Source of the DNA: Rhizobium sp. Leaf371
GTDB taxonomy: Bacteria > Pseudomonadota > Alphaproteobacteria > Rhizobiales > Rhizobiaceae
Assembly: GCF_001424045.1 (NCBI RefSeq)
Contig: NZ_LMQB01000025.1
Location: 75,853-139,852, forward strand
Reading direction: 5' to 3'
DNA length: 64,000 nucleotides
The number at the start of each line of letters is the position of its first letter. Position 1 is the first letter of the stretch. Positions 17,342 to 25,417 of this stretch are shown piece by piece. The translations under genes and the position numbers were made by a program. The notes under the pieces were generated by a model, which did not search any database, was not told the DNA's origin, and saw only the letters and a list, made by a program, of their open reading frames with translations.

Positions 17342-18384
17342 CGGTGGTCTCGGTCAAGGCCCTTGCGTCCGTGCATCGCAGCGTCGCGCGCTCCAGAAGA
17401 TCGCGCGGTCTCTGGCTTGCCCTTCTCATCGCCGCGCTTGTCGTCCTGACGATCCTGTCGGTCACCATCGGCACGCGCGATGTCGCCTGGGCGGAGATCG
17501 CGGCGGCGCTTGGCGGGGCGCAGGAAACGATCGGGCAGGCGGCCATCGCCCTTCGCGTTCCGCGCACGCTTCTAGCCCTGTTGGCCGGGGCGGCCTTGGG
17601 TCTCGCCGGCGCGATCATGCAGGGCGTGACGCGAAATCCGCTCGCCGACCCCGGCATTCTCGGCGTCAATATGGGTGCGTCGCTTGCGGTTGTCATCGGC
17701 GTCGCCTGGTTCGGCATGGCATCGGCGCAGGCCTATATCTGGAGCGCGATTGCCGGCGCGGCGGGTGCCGCGCTCTTCGTCTACACGATCGGTTCGCTCG
17801 GGCGGGGCGGGGCGACGCCCTTGAAACTGGCGCTTGCCGGTGCCGCCACCTCCGTCGCCTTTTCCTCGCTGGTCATTGCCGTCGTCCTCCCCCGCGGCGA
17901 TATCGCCGGTGGCATTCACGCCTGGCAGATCGGCGGCGTCGGCGGCGCGACCTATGACCGCGTCCTTCCGGTCCTGCCCTTTCTCGGGATCGGCTTTGCC
18001 ATCAGTCTTCTCTCGGCGCGCAAGTTGAACTCGCTGGCGCTGGGCGACGATGTGGCCGCCGGGCTCGGGGAACACGTCGCGGCCGCCCGCGCCGTCGCGT
18101 CCTGCGGCGCGATCCTGCTTTGCGGCGCGACCACGGCCATCTGCGGGCCGATCGGCTTTATCGGCCTCATGGTGCCGCATCTCTGCCGCGTGCTGATCGG
18201 CGTCGATCATCGCTGGCTGCTGCCGTTTTCGGCGCTCGGTGGCGCGGCTCTCCTGCTCGCGGCCGATATTCTCGGGCGCATCGTCGCGCGACCGGGCGAA
18301 CTCGATGTCGGCATCATCACCGCGCTCATCGGCGCACCGTTCTTCATCTTGATCGTGCGCCGGCAGCGGGTGCGGGAACTGTGA
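17338..18384 (+). CDS. FecCD-family iron-siderophore permease
   Basis: This encodes 348 residues with about nine to ten transmembrane helices. Family signatures are LRVPRTLLALLAGAALGLAG, MQGVTRNPLADPGILGVN, the ALGDDVAAGLG coupling segment and CGPIGFIGLMVPHLCR near the C-terminus. The start ATG overlaps the binding-protein stop (ATGA), so translation is probably coupled. With the next gene it forms the heterodimeric inner-membrane channel of a FecBCDE/FhuBCD-type importer. Both permeases are separate single-length genes, unlike the fused FhuB. Confidence 0.94.
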   Translation: MTVVSVKALASVHRSVARSRRSRGLWLALLIAALVVLTILSVTIGTRDVAWAEIAAALGGAQETIGQAAIALRVPRTLLALLAGAALGLAGAIMQGVTRNPLADPGILGVNMGASLAVVIGVAWFGMASAQAYIWSAIAGAAGAALFVYTIGSLGRGGATPLKLALAGAATSVAFSSLVIAVVLPRGDIAGGIHAWQIGGVGGATYDRVLPVLPFLGIGFAISLLSARKLNSLALGDDVAAGLGEHVAAARAVASCGAILLCGATTAICGPIGFIGLMVPHLCRVLIGVDHRWLLPFSALGGAALLLAADILGRIVARPGELDVGIITALIGAPFFILIVRRQRVREL

Positions 18385-19421
18385 CCGTGATGCAGCCGAC
18401 CATCGAACGCCTGGCGCTCAACCGCCGACGCCGGACGCGGCGTCACAGGACGGCCGTTCTGACACTTCTGATCCTCGTCGGTCTCCTCTTCGGCCTGACC
18501 CTATCGGTCGGACAGAGCATCGTCGCGCCGGTGGACGTCCTGCGCATCCTCATCGGTGAGCCCGTTGCCGGAGCGTCCTTTACCGTCGGCCAATTGCGCC
18601 TGCCGCGCGCCGGTCTTGCGGTCCTCTCGGGCCTCTGCTTCGGCCTCGGCGGCGCCGCCTTCCAGATCATGCTGCGCAATCCCCTGGCCAGCCCCGACAT
18701 CATCGGCATCACCTCGGGAGCCGGCGCTGCGGCGGTCTTTGCGATCGTCGTGCTCCAGATGTCCGGTCCGATGGTCTCTCTTCTGGCCGTGGGTGCCGGA
18801 CTTGGCGTCGCCATGCTGGTCTACGGGCTGTCGTTCCGCAACGGCGTCGGCGGGACACGGCTCATCCTCGTCGGCATCGGCGTCTCCGCCATGCTGCAGA
18901 GCGTGATCGCCACGATCCTCTCGACAGCGCCGTCCTGGAGCCTGCAGGAGGCGATGCGCTGGCTTACCGGCAGCGTCAACGGGGCGCAGTCGCAGCAGGC
19001 GCTGCCGCTCCTTCTCGCGCTCGGTGTCTTCGGCGGGGTCCTCCTCAGCCGGGCCCGCGATCTCGATGCGCTGCGGCTCGGCGACGATACCGCCTCGGCC
19101 CTTGGCGTCCGGGTCGCGCAGACGCGCATGGTGGTGATCGTTTGCGCCGTCGGCATGATCGCGGTGGCGACCGCCGTCACCGGGCCGATCGCCTTCGTCG
19201 CCTTCCTCTCGGGGCCGATCGCCGCGCGCATCGTCCGCGCGAACGGTTCGCTGCTCCTGCCGGCCGCTCTCGTCGGGGCCATCCTCGTGCTCGCCGGGGA
19301 TTATCTCGGGCAGGTCCTGCTTCCCAGCCGATATCCGGTCGGCGTCATCACCGGCGCTCTCGGCGCGCCCTATCTGCTGTTCCTGATCGTCCGCGTCAAC
19401 CGGACCGGAGGTTCCCTGTGA
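18381..19421 (+). CDS. FecCD-family iron-siderophore permease, second subunit
   Basis: This encodes 346 residues from a GTG at 18381 that overlaps the previous stop (GTGA); an ATG at 18390 is the alternative start. After a basic N-terminus (LNRRRRTRRHR) come about nine membrane helices with LRLPRAGLAVLSGLCFGLGG, MLRNPLASPDIIGITSGAG, LRLGDDTASALG and TGPIAFVAFLSGPIA, the FecCD pattern. The gene is the partner of the permease at 17338. It ends in the same kind of 4-bp GTGA overlap with the ATPase gene, so the four importer genes form a tightly coupled operon with no gaps. Confidence 0.93.
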   Translation: MTVMQPTIERLALNRRRRTRRHRTAVLTLLILVGLLFGLTLSVGQSIVAPVDVLRILIGEPVAGASFTVGQLRLPRAGLAVLSGLCFGLGGAAFQIMLRNPLASPDIIGITSGAGAAAVFAIVVLQMSGPMVSLLAVGAGLGVAMLVYGLSFRNGVGGTRLILVGIGVSAMLQSVIATILSTAPSWSLQEAMRWLTGSVNGAQSQQALPLLLALGVFGGVLLSRARDLDALRLGDDTASALGVRVAQTRMVVIVCAVGMIAVATAVTGPIAFVAFLSGPIAARIVRANGSLLLPAALVGAILVLAGDYLGQVLLPSRYPVGVITGALGAPYLLFLIVRVNRTGGSL

Positions 19422-20230
19422 CCGATCACACTCTCGTTGCGACAGGTCTTTCCGCCGGATATGACGGCAAGGAGATCCTGCAGGGCCTGGATCTTGCCAT
19501 CCCCTCGGGCCGGATCACGGTCGTCGTCGGCGCCAATGCCTGCGGAAAGTCCACCTTCCTGCGGACCCTGTCGCGGCTGCTGGCTCCGACGAAAGGCCAT
19601 GTCCTCCTCGATGGAGCCTCGATCCACCGCATGCCGGCGCGCCAGCTTGCCCGTACGCTCGGCCTCCTGCCGCAGGCGCCGATCGCGCCGGAAGGCATCA
19701 CCGTCGTCGATCTCGTCAGCCGGGGGCGTCATCCCCACAAGAGCCTGTTCTCCCGCTGGACGCGTGGGGACGACGAGGCCGTGGATGGCGCGCTGGCCGC
19801 GACCAAGACCTTCGATCTCGCCGAAAGACCGGTGGATGAGCTTTCCGGCGGGCAGCGGCAGCGGGTCTGGATCGCCATGGCGCTCGCCCAGGAGACGGAC
19901 ATCCTGCTCCTCGACGAGCCCACCACCTTTCTCGACATCAACCACCAGATCGACGTGCTCGATCTCCTGACCGACCTCAATCGCGAGCGCGGCACGACGA
20001 TCGTTATGGTGCTGCACGATCTCAACCTCGCCGCGCGCTATGCCGATGCGCTCGTCGCGATGGCCGGCGGGCGGATACATGCCTTCGGAACGCCGGAAGA
20101 GGTGTTGACGGAAGACATGGTCCGCAAGGTCTTCGGGCTCGAAAGCCGCGTCATCTCCGATCCCCTGTCCAGGCGCCCGATGATGCTGCCGATCGGGCGT
20201 CACAAGATGGCCGGAAACGAGGCTGCTTGA
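19418..20230 (+). CDS. iron-siderophore ABC transporter ATPase (FecE/FhuC type)
   Basis: This encodes 270 residues from a GTG at 19418 overlapping the previous stop. It has Walker A GANACGKST, Q-loop LLPQAP, signature LSGGQRQRVWIAMALAQ, Walker B LLLDEPTTFLD and switch His in VLHDLNLAARYAD. The FLDINHQ segment after Walker B and the length are typical of FecE/FhuC/BtuD ATPases. It powers the FecCD permeases encoded upstream. The final 25 residues (after RVISDPLSRRPMM) are the usual FhuC-like C-terminal strand. Confidence 0.95.
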   Translation: MTDHTLVATGLSAGYDGKEILQGLDLAIPSGRITVVVGANACGKSTFLRTLSRLLAPTKGHVLLDGASIHRMPARQLARTLGLLPQAPIAPEGITVVDLVSRGRHPHKSLFSRWTRGDDEAVDGALAATKTFDLAERPVDELSGGQRQRVWIAMALAQETDILLLDEPTTFLDINHQIDVLDLLTDLNRERGTTIVMVLHDLNLAARYADALVAMAGGRIHAFGTPEEVLTEDMVRKVFGLESRVISDPLSRRPMMLPIGRHKMAGNEAA

Positions 20231-20289
20231 TCTGCAGCCGCGACGGATGCTAGGCGGCGTTCCAGATCGCGCCTTGAGGGAGATGGCTC

Positions 20290-20805
20290 ATGACCACCAC
20301 GGACTACACGGCCTTCGTTGCCGCACTCGCGGGCGAGGGACAGCCGATGGCCGCCTATGCGGCCCTGGAGGCGCTGACGCAGGCGCTGGTCGGCGTGAAG
20401 CTTTTCACCATCATGACGAGCGACACGACGACCCGCGTGGCCGAGCGGGTCTACTCCAATATGCCCGAGCAGTATCCGGTCTCCGGCACGAAGCCCTATA
20501 ACGAGACGCACTGGTCCGACATCACGCTGACCCAGCAGAAGACTTTCGTGGCCAACACGATCGAGGAGATCGCCGCCGTGTTCGGCGACTACGAACTGAT
20601 CGATTCGCTCGGGTGCCAGTCGGTCATTAACGTGCCGATCGTGGTCGGCGGGACAGTGATCGGCACCATCAACTGCCTGCACGAGGCGGGTTTCTACACG
20701 CCAGAACGCGTTGCGGCGGCGGAAGCTCTGAAACTGCCCGGTACCGTCTGCATGCTTTTGGCTGCAGGGGGCAACGACGACACCGAAAACGTCGCCGTCG
20801 TCTGA
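20290..20805 (+). CDS. GAF-domain protein
   Basis: This encodes 171 residues with GAGGGAGA upstream of the ATG. The protein is one GAF domain with no output domain: AYAALEALTQALVGVKLFTIM forms the first helix and strand. Then come TRVAERVYSNMPEQYPVSGT, a helix with IEEIAAVFGDYELIDSLGCQSVINVPI and GTINCLHEAGFYTPERV. GAF domains bind small ligands. Stand-alone members in these bacteria have no settled role. The gene follows the iron ATPase by 59 bp on the same strand, so read-through is possible, but no functional tie is evident. Confidence 0.8.
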   Translation: MTTTDYTAFVAALAGEGQPMAAYAALEALTQALVGVKLFTIMTSDTTTRVAERVYSNMPEQYPVSGTKPYNETHWSDITLTQQKTFVANTIEEIAAVFGDYELIDSLGCQSVINVPIVVGGTVIGTINCLHEAGFYTPERVAAAEALKLPGTVCMLLAAGGNDDTENVAVV

Positions 20806-20833
20806 ACCCAGGCCCTGCCGCACGCCTCGGCCG

Positions 20834-21988
20834 TCAGATCAGCCCGCGGGACGCGAGATTGCGCATGAAGGCCGCAAGACCGAAGGTCCATTCCGGCGCA
20901 TGGTTGGACAGGGCGACGGTGTTGGTCAGCGCGCCGAGTTCCGGGTTGGAGATCGTCACGACATCGCCGATCTTGTGCGTAAACCCTTCCCCGGCAACAT
21001 CGCGGTCCTCGACGGGCGCAAACAGCGTTCCCATGAACAGCATCAGGCCATCGGGATACTGGTGATGGCGTCCGATGGTCTGGGCGACGAGGTCGAGAGG
21101 GTCGCGGCTGATTTCGCGCATGGTGCTTTTGCCGCCCATCTCGAAACCATCGGTGCCCCGGATCGCAAGGTCGAGGTCGGCCGTGCGGATGTCGTCGATC
21201 CCGTAGGTCTCGTCGAACAGCCGGATGAAGGGGCCGAGTGCCGAGGATGCATTGTTGTCCTTCGCCTTGCCGAGCAACAGGGCCGACCGGCCCTCGACGT
21301 CGCGCAGATTGACGTCGTTGCCGAGCGTCGCGCCCTTGACCCGGCCCTGACTGTCGACCGCCAGGACGATCTCCGGCTCGGGATTGTTCCATCTGGAGAT
21401 CGGGTGAAGGCCGACGGAGGCCCCCCAGCCGACCGAGGAGAGAACAGGCGCCTTGGTGAAGACCTCTGCGTCCGGGCCGATGCCGACTTCGAGATATTGC
21501 GACCAGATGCCCTCCTCGACCAGCGCCGCCTTTACGGCGGTCGCTGCGGGCGATCCCGCTTTGAGATCGCGCAGGCTGTCGCCGATGATCGCCGTCACGC
21601 GCTCGCGCACTTTCGCGGCAAGAGACGGGTTCCCCGCCGCCTTTTCCTCGATGACGCGCTCGATCATCGAGCGGGCGAAGGTGACGCCGCAGGCCTTGAC
21701 GACCTGCAGATCGCAGGGGGCCAGCAGATGCAGGTGGCCCCTGTCCGCGTCATGATCGCGCGACGACGTCACGACCGCGTCCAGCGTGCCCAGAGGCTCG
21801 CCCTTTAAGTCTCGCACGCGCGCTGCCGGATCGTCGCTCTCCAGAAGGTCGCGGACCGTCGGCACGTCGCGGCAGGTGATGTCGTACAGCATGCCGTCGC
21901 GCACAGTGACCACGGCCGGGCCGATGTCCGGTCGCCAGACCCGGCCGATGAAGGTGCCGGAGCGGGGAAGGGAGATCTCTGATGGCAT
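20834..21988 (-). CDS. FAH-family sugar-acid enzyme, probably 2-keto-3-deoxy-pentonate dehydratase (XylX-like)
   Basis: This encodes 384 residues from the ATG at 21988, with AAGGAC upstream; in-frame ATGs at 22015 and 22021 are possible. The C-terminal fumarylacetoacetase fold has GVTFARSMIERVIEEK, NPEPEIVLAVDSQG and LGNDVNLRDVEGRSALLL. Its length and the N-terminal part (SGTFIGRVWRPDIGP) resemble FAH-family 2-keto-3-deoxy-D-xylonate or D-arabinonate dehydratases, which yield 2-oxoglutarate semialdehyde. A hydrolase of a diketo-deoxy sugar acid is the alternative. It follows the GntR gene by 46 bp on the same strand and sits opposite a sugar dehydrogenase and sugar importer. That supports oxidative pentose or deoxyhexose breakdown. 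Confidence 0.65.
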   Translation of the reverse strand: MPSEISLPRSGTFIGRVWRPDIGPAVVTVRDGMLYDITCRDVPTVRDLLESDDPAARVRDLKGEPLGTLDAVVTSSRDHDADRGHLHLLAPCDLQVVKACGVTFARSMIERVIEEKAAGNPSLAAKVRERVTAIIGDSLRDLKAGSPAATAVKAALVEEGIWSQYLEVGIGPDAEVFTKAPVLSSVGWGASVGLHPISRWNNPEPEIVLAVDSQGRVKGATLGNDVNLRDVEGRSALLLGKAKDNNASSALGPFIRLFDETYGIDDIRTADLDLAIRGTDGFEMGGKSTMREISRDPLDLVAQTIGRHHQYPDGLMLFMGTLFAPVEDRDVAGEGFTHKIGDVVTISNPELGALTNTVALSNHAPEWTFGLAAFMRNLASRGLI

Positions 21989-22034
21989 GGGTATGTCCTT
22001 GTCTGTCTTTGGCATCGTCATTGATCTCGTATCG

Positions 22035-22925
22035 TCAGGCGTCCGGCTGCTGGATCGATTGCAGCAGCGTTTCGCGCGCGGAGCGCAGATGCCGTCGGCA
22101 GGCCTGTTCGACCTTGGCCGGGTCGCGGGTTTTCAGGGCCGCGATGTAATCCAGGTGCTCTTCCACCGCCCGTGCATTGCGCTCGCGGTCGTTCGCCTTG
22201 TTCCACTGGTAGTGATAGTGGAACACGATGGTGATGATGTCGTAGAAATCGATGATGAAACGGTTGCTCGACGAGCGGTGGACGAGGAGATGAAAACGCT
22301 CGTCAAGCTCGGAGAAATCGCGATAGCGGGTGTCGATGTTTGCGAGCATGTCGCGGTGTAGCGCCTCCATCTCCGCGAGATCCCGCCAGGCCGGATGATC
22401 TTCGGGAAGGGCCGCAAATCCCGCAGCCGAGCGGAGCTCAAACATCTCCCGGATCTCCGTCAGCTCCAGCGCGAATTCGCGGGTGAAGCCCTTCAGGACC
22501 CAATGGCTGTTCGGCCGTTTCTCGATCAACCCGAAGCGGCTGAAGCGGATGAGAAATTCCCGGACGCTGGTCGTCCCCGTGCCGATGTCGCGGGCCAGTT
22601 CCAACTCGTTGATCTGCATGCCGGGCTCCGCGCCACCGGCCAGGATCCGGCGCATGAAACTGCGCTCGATGATGTCGGACAGCGAGCTCGTCTCCTCGGC
22701 GGGAAAGAAATCCGAAGGGCGCGGCGGGCGCAGCATGGCCTTGGAGCGCTTGTCCCAGGCGATGATCTCCAGCGCCTTCAGCCGCTCGAGAATGGCGCGC
22801 ACGGTCGTGCGGCTGACGCCGAGCGTCGTCCCCAGCTCAAGCTCGGACGGAAGCCCCTCGCTTTCCGCGACAAGCGTCAGACACCGGTTGAAGGCGTCCT
22901 TGAAGACCGTGTTCTGTTTCGCCAT
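22035..22925 (-). CDS. GntR-family regulator with two winged-helix segments and FCD domain
   Basis: This encodes 296 residues. An N-terminal winged helix covers about residues 10-65 (GLPSELELGTTLGVSRTTVR). A second helix-turn-helix lies at about 105-145 (ELELARDIGTGTTSVREFL, then FSRFGLIEKRP). An all-helical FCD-type ligand-binding domain fills the rest. In it, an Asp/His-rich set (EMEALHRDM, ELDERFHLLVHR, EEHLDYIAAL) gives the usual metal-binding residues. Standard FadR/FCD regulators are 220-250 residues with one winged helix, so the extra one is unusual. It probably represses the FAH gene downstream and the divergent dehydrogenase and importer genes. Confidence 0.85.
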   Translation of the reverse strand: MAKQNTVFKDAFNRCLTLVAESEGLPSELELGTTLGVSRTTVRAILERLKALEIIAWDKRSKAMLRPPRPSDFFPAEETSSLSDIIERSFMRRILAGGAEPGMQINELELARDIGTGTTSVREFLIRFSRFGLIEKRPNSHWVLKGFTREFALELTEIREMFELRSAAGFAALPEDHPAWRDLAEMEALHRDMLANIDTRYRDFSELDERFHLLVHRSSSNRFIIDFYDIITIVFHYHYQWNKANDRERNARAVEEHLDYIAALKTRDPAKVEQACRRHLRSARETLLQSIQQPDA

Positions 22926-23012
22926 TCCTCTTTTCGCACCTCCTCCCGAGCAACCTGTTTCGGCCGGTTCTTACAGGGGTATGGGCGCGTCCTCCAAGGC
23001 GCATAATACAAG

Positions 23013-23041
23013 TTGACGGAAAACTGTCTATTGTAGATAAA
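23013..23041 (+). promoter_or_regulatory. candidate promoter of the aldo/keto reductase gene
   Basis: TTGACG (23013-23018) is followed after 17 bp by GATAAA (23036-23041), a reasonable sigma-70-type pair for this group. The 8-mer TAGATAAA (23034-23041) recurs upstream of the sugar-binding-protein gene at 24213-24220, so it may be part of a GntR operator rather than only a -10 element. Confidence 0.35.
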
Positions 23042-23102
23042 ATAACAAACAAGCGGATCGGTGACGATCTTCGACCAAGGCAATGCAGACGGAATTTATG
23101 CC

Positions 23103-24122
23103 ATGAAGACCCGCAAGATCGGCACCACGGACCTGTCCGTCACGGAATACAGTTTCGGGACCGCGCCGCTCGGCGGCATGTATCGGACCTGCCCGCGCGA
23201 TACGGCGATGGAGACGCTGCAGGCCGCCTGGGATTCGGGCATGCGGTTTTTCGATACGGCCCCGTGGTACGGCTTCGGTCTCGCAGAACGGCGGGTGGGC
23301 GATTTCCTGCGGGACAAGCCGTCGGGGGAGTATGTCGTGTCAACGAAGGTCGGGCGGCTCCTGCGTCCGGTCGCGGACGACAAGGTTCCCGCCTTCGGAT
23401 TCGTCGATCCCCTGCCGTTCCAGACAGACTACGACTATTCCTATGACGGGATCATGCGCTCGGTCGAGTTCAGCTACGCCCGGACCGGTCTCAACCGGCT
23501 CGACATCCTGTTCGTCCACGATATCGGCGTCTACACGCATGGCGCGGAACGCAATGCAGTCTATCTCCGGCAATTGCTCGATGGTGGCCTGAAGGCGCTG
23601 GCCGAACTGAAGGCGAGCGGTGCCATTTCCGCCTATGGTCTCGGGGTCAACGAAGTGCCCGTCTGCCTCGACGTGATGCGCGAAGCCGATCTCGACTGCA
23701 TCCTGCTTGCCGGGCGTTACACACTGCTCGATCGCACCGGTGTCGCCGAATTGCTGCCGCTCTGTGCTGCAAAAAAGACCTCTCTGGTCGTGGGCGGCGT
23801 TTTCAATTCCGGCATTCTTGCCACAGGCGCCACAGAGGGCGCACATTTCGATTACGGACCGGCTTCGCCGGACGTTCTCGCCAAGGTCGGCGCCATGGAG
23901 AAGATCTCGGCCTCGCAAGGCGTGCCCCTGGCAGCGCCGGCCATGCAATATCCGCTGCAGAATCCCCTGGTGGCATCCGTCCTGCTCGGCACCGCCAAGC
24001 CTTCGAGCCTCACGCGCAACATGGCGCTGGAAGCGCATCGGCTGCAGCCGGAAGATTTTGCGCCCTATGACGCGCATACGCTCGTTGCGCCGCCTCTGGG
24101 CACCGACGCCGTTCGGGTCTGA
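23103..24122 (+). CDS. aldo/keto reductase, probable aldose 1-dehydrogenase
   Basis: This encodes 339 residues from the ATG at 23103; an in-frame GTG at 23061 is a weaker alternative. The AKR active site is visible: Asp 51 and Tyr 56 in FFDTAPWYGFG, Lys 82 in STKVGRLL and His 139 in LFVHDIG. The overall pattern (TAPLGGMYR, YSYDGIMRSVE, GLGVNEVPVCLD) resembles the group containing L-fucose/D-threo-aldose 1-dehydrogenase, L-galactose dehydrogenase and pyridoxal 4-dehydrogenase. With the sugar importer and FAH-family enzyme, the likely job is oxidising an imported aldose to its lactone. The exact sugar cannot be read from the sequence. Confidence 0.8.
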   Translation: MKTRKIGTTDLSVTEYSFGTAPLGGMYRTCPRDTAMETLQAAWDSGMRFFDTAPWYGFGLAERRVGDFLRDKPSGEYVVSTKVGRLLRPVADDKVPAFGFVDPLPFQTDYDYSYDGIMRSVEFSYARTGLNRLDILFVHDIGVYTHGAERNAVYLRQLLDGGLKALAELKASGAISAYGLGVNEVPVCLDVMREADLDCILLAGRYTLLDRTGVAELLPLCAAKKTSLVVGGVFNSGILATGATEGAHFDYGPASPDVLAKVGAMEKISASQGVPLAAPAMQYPLQNPLVASVLLGTAKPSSLTRNMALEAHRLQPEDFAPYDAHTLVAPPLGTDAVRV

Positions 24123-24291
24123 AGATCCGCGAAAAGAGAGCGTGCGACGTCGGGAAAGCCAGTTGCAAACGGATTGCTCTTGGGCTAGCGTCGGATCGGA
24201 AAATGTTTTTTATAGATAAAGACCGCATCGCCGCGTCTTCGGTACGGTCGGAGGAAAACGAAACAAGACGTTGTTGGAGGAGAACAACACC

Positions 24292-25296
24292 ATGACACTG
24301 CTGAACCATATTCTGTCGCGTCGCGCCTTTGCACGTCGCTCGCTTGCAAGCGTTGCCGGCGCGGCCGTTATCGCCACCATGATGCCGATGGGTGCCTTTG
24401 CCCAGGACGTCACCATTCCGATCATCGTCAAGGACACCACCTCGTTCTACTGGCAGATCGTTCTCGCCGGCGCGCGCAAAGCCGGCAAGGACCTCGGCGT
24501 CAACGTTCCGGAACTCGGCGCACAGGCCGAAACCGACGTGAACGGCCAGATCAGCATCCTGGAAAACGCGGTTGCGGGCAGCCCTGCCGCGATCGTGATT
24601 TCGCCCACCGAATTCAAGGCGCTCGGCAAGCCGGTCGATGAGGCCGCCAAGTCCGTTCCGATCATCGGCATCGACTCGGGCGCCGATTCCAAGGCCTTCA
24701 GCTCGTTCCTCACCACGGACAACGTCCAGGGCGGACGAATCGCGGCCGACGGCCTCGCAGCCGCCATCAAGGCAGCGACCGGCAAGGACGAGGGCGAAAT
24801 CGCCATCATCACCAACACGCCCGGCGCCGGCTCGCTGGAACAGCGCAAGGAAGGCTTCCTCGACCAGATCAAGTCCAAGTATCCGGGCCTGAAGGTCGTG
24901 GCCGACAAGTATGCCGATGGTCAGGCCTCTACGGGCCTCAACATCATGACCGACCTCATCACCGCCAACCCGAACCTCGTCGGCGTCTTCGCCTCCAACC
25001 TGATCATGGCGCAGGGCGTCGGCCAGGCGATCGCCGAAAACAAGCTGGGCGAGAAGGTCAAGGTCATCGGCTTCGACAGCGATGAAAAGACGGTCGGCTT
25101 CCTGAAAGAGGGCGTTCTCGCCGGTCTCGTGGTGCAGGATCCCTATCGCATGGGCTACGACGGCATCAAGACCGCGCTCGCCGTCTCCAAGAAGGAGAAG
25201 GTCGAAGCCAACGTCGATACCGGCGCAAACCTCGTCACCAAGGCCAACATGGCCGATCCGAAGATCGACGCTCTTCTCAATCCGAAGATCAACTAA
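24292..25296 (+). CDS. sugar ABC transporter substrate-binding protein (RbsB/PBP1 type)
   Basis: This encodes 334 residues from the ATG at 24292, with GGAGGAG upstream. The signal sequence contains SRRAFARRS, a twin-arginine-like pattern, before a hydrophobic stretch ending GAFAQ. The mature part is a type I periplasmic binding protein: VTIPIIVKDTTSFYWQIVLAGARKAGKDLG, then AIVISPTEF, VPIIGIDSGAD and VIGFDSDEK in the expected order. It should bind a pentose or hexose for the ATPase and permease encoded next. A strong stem-loop separates it from the ATPase gene, consistent with excess binding protein. Confidence 0.93.
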   Translation: MTLLNHILSRRAFARRSLASVAGAAVIATMMPMGAFAQDVTIPIIVKDTTSFYWQIVLAGARKAGKDLGVNVPELGAQAETDVNGQISILENAVAGSPAAIVISPTEFKALGKPVDEAAKSVPIIGIDSGADSKAFSSFLTTDNVQGGRIAADGLAAAIKAATGKDEGEIAIITNTPGAGSLEQRKEGFLDQIKSKYPGLKVVADKYADGQASTGLNIMTDLITANPNLVGVFASNLIMAQGVGQAIAENKLGEKVKVIGFDSDEKTVGFLKEGVLAGLVVQDPYRMGYDGIKTALAVSKKEKVEANVDTGANLVTKANMADPKIDALLNPKIN

Positions 25297-25303
25297 GACG
25301 CGT

Positions 25304-25339
25304 GACGGCGGGGTTCTGCAGACGCAGAGCCCCGCCGTC
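25304..25339 (+). terminator. stem-loop between sugar-binding protein and ATPase genes
   Basis: The arms GACGGCGGGGTTCTGC (25304-25319) and GCAGAGCCCCGCCGTC (25324-25339) pair over 16 bp with a single G-U wobble and a 4-base loop. It lies 7 bp after the binding-protein stop. There is no T-run, so it is best read as an mRNA-stabilising or partially terminating element that lowers expression of the downstream genes. Confidence 0.7.
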
Positions 25340-25417
25340 CATCGATCCTCGCGGCCGCGGCGCACGTCTTGTCAGGCGGGTTGCCGCGACCGCGCGCGAC
25401 CTCGGGAGGAAAGCCGA

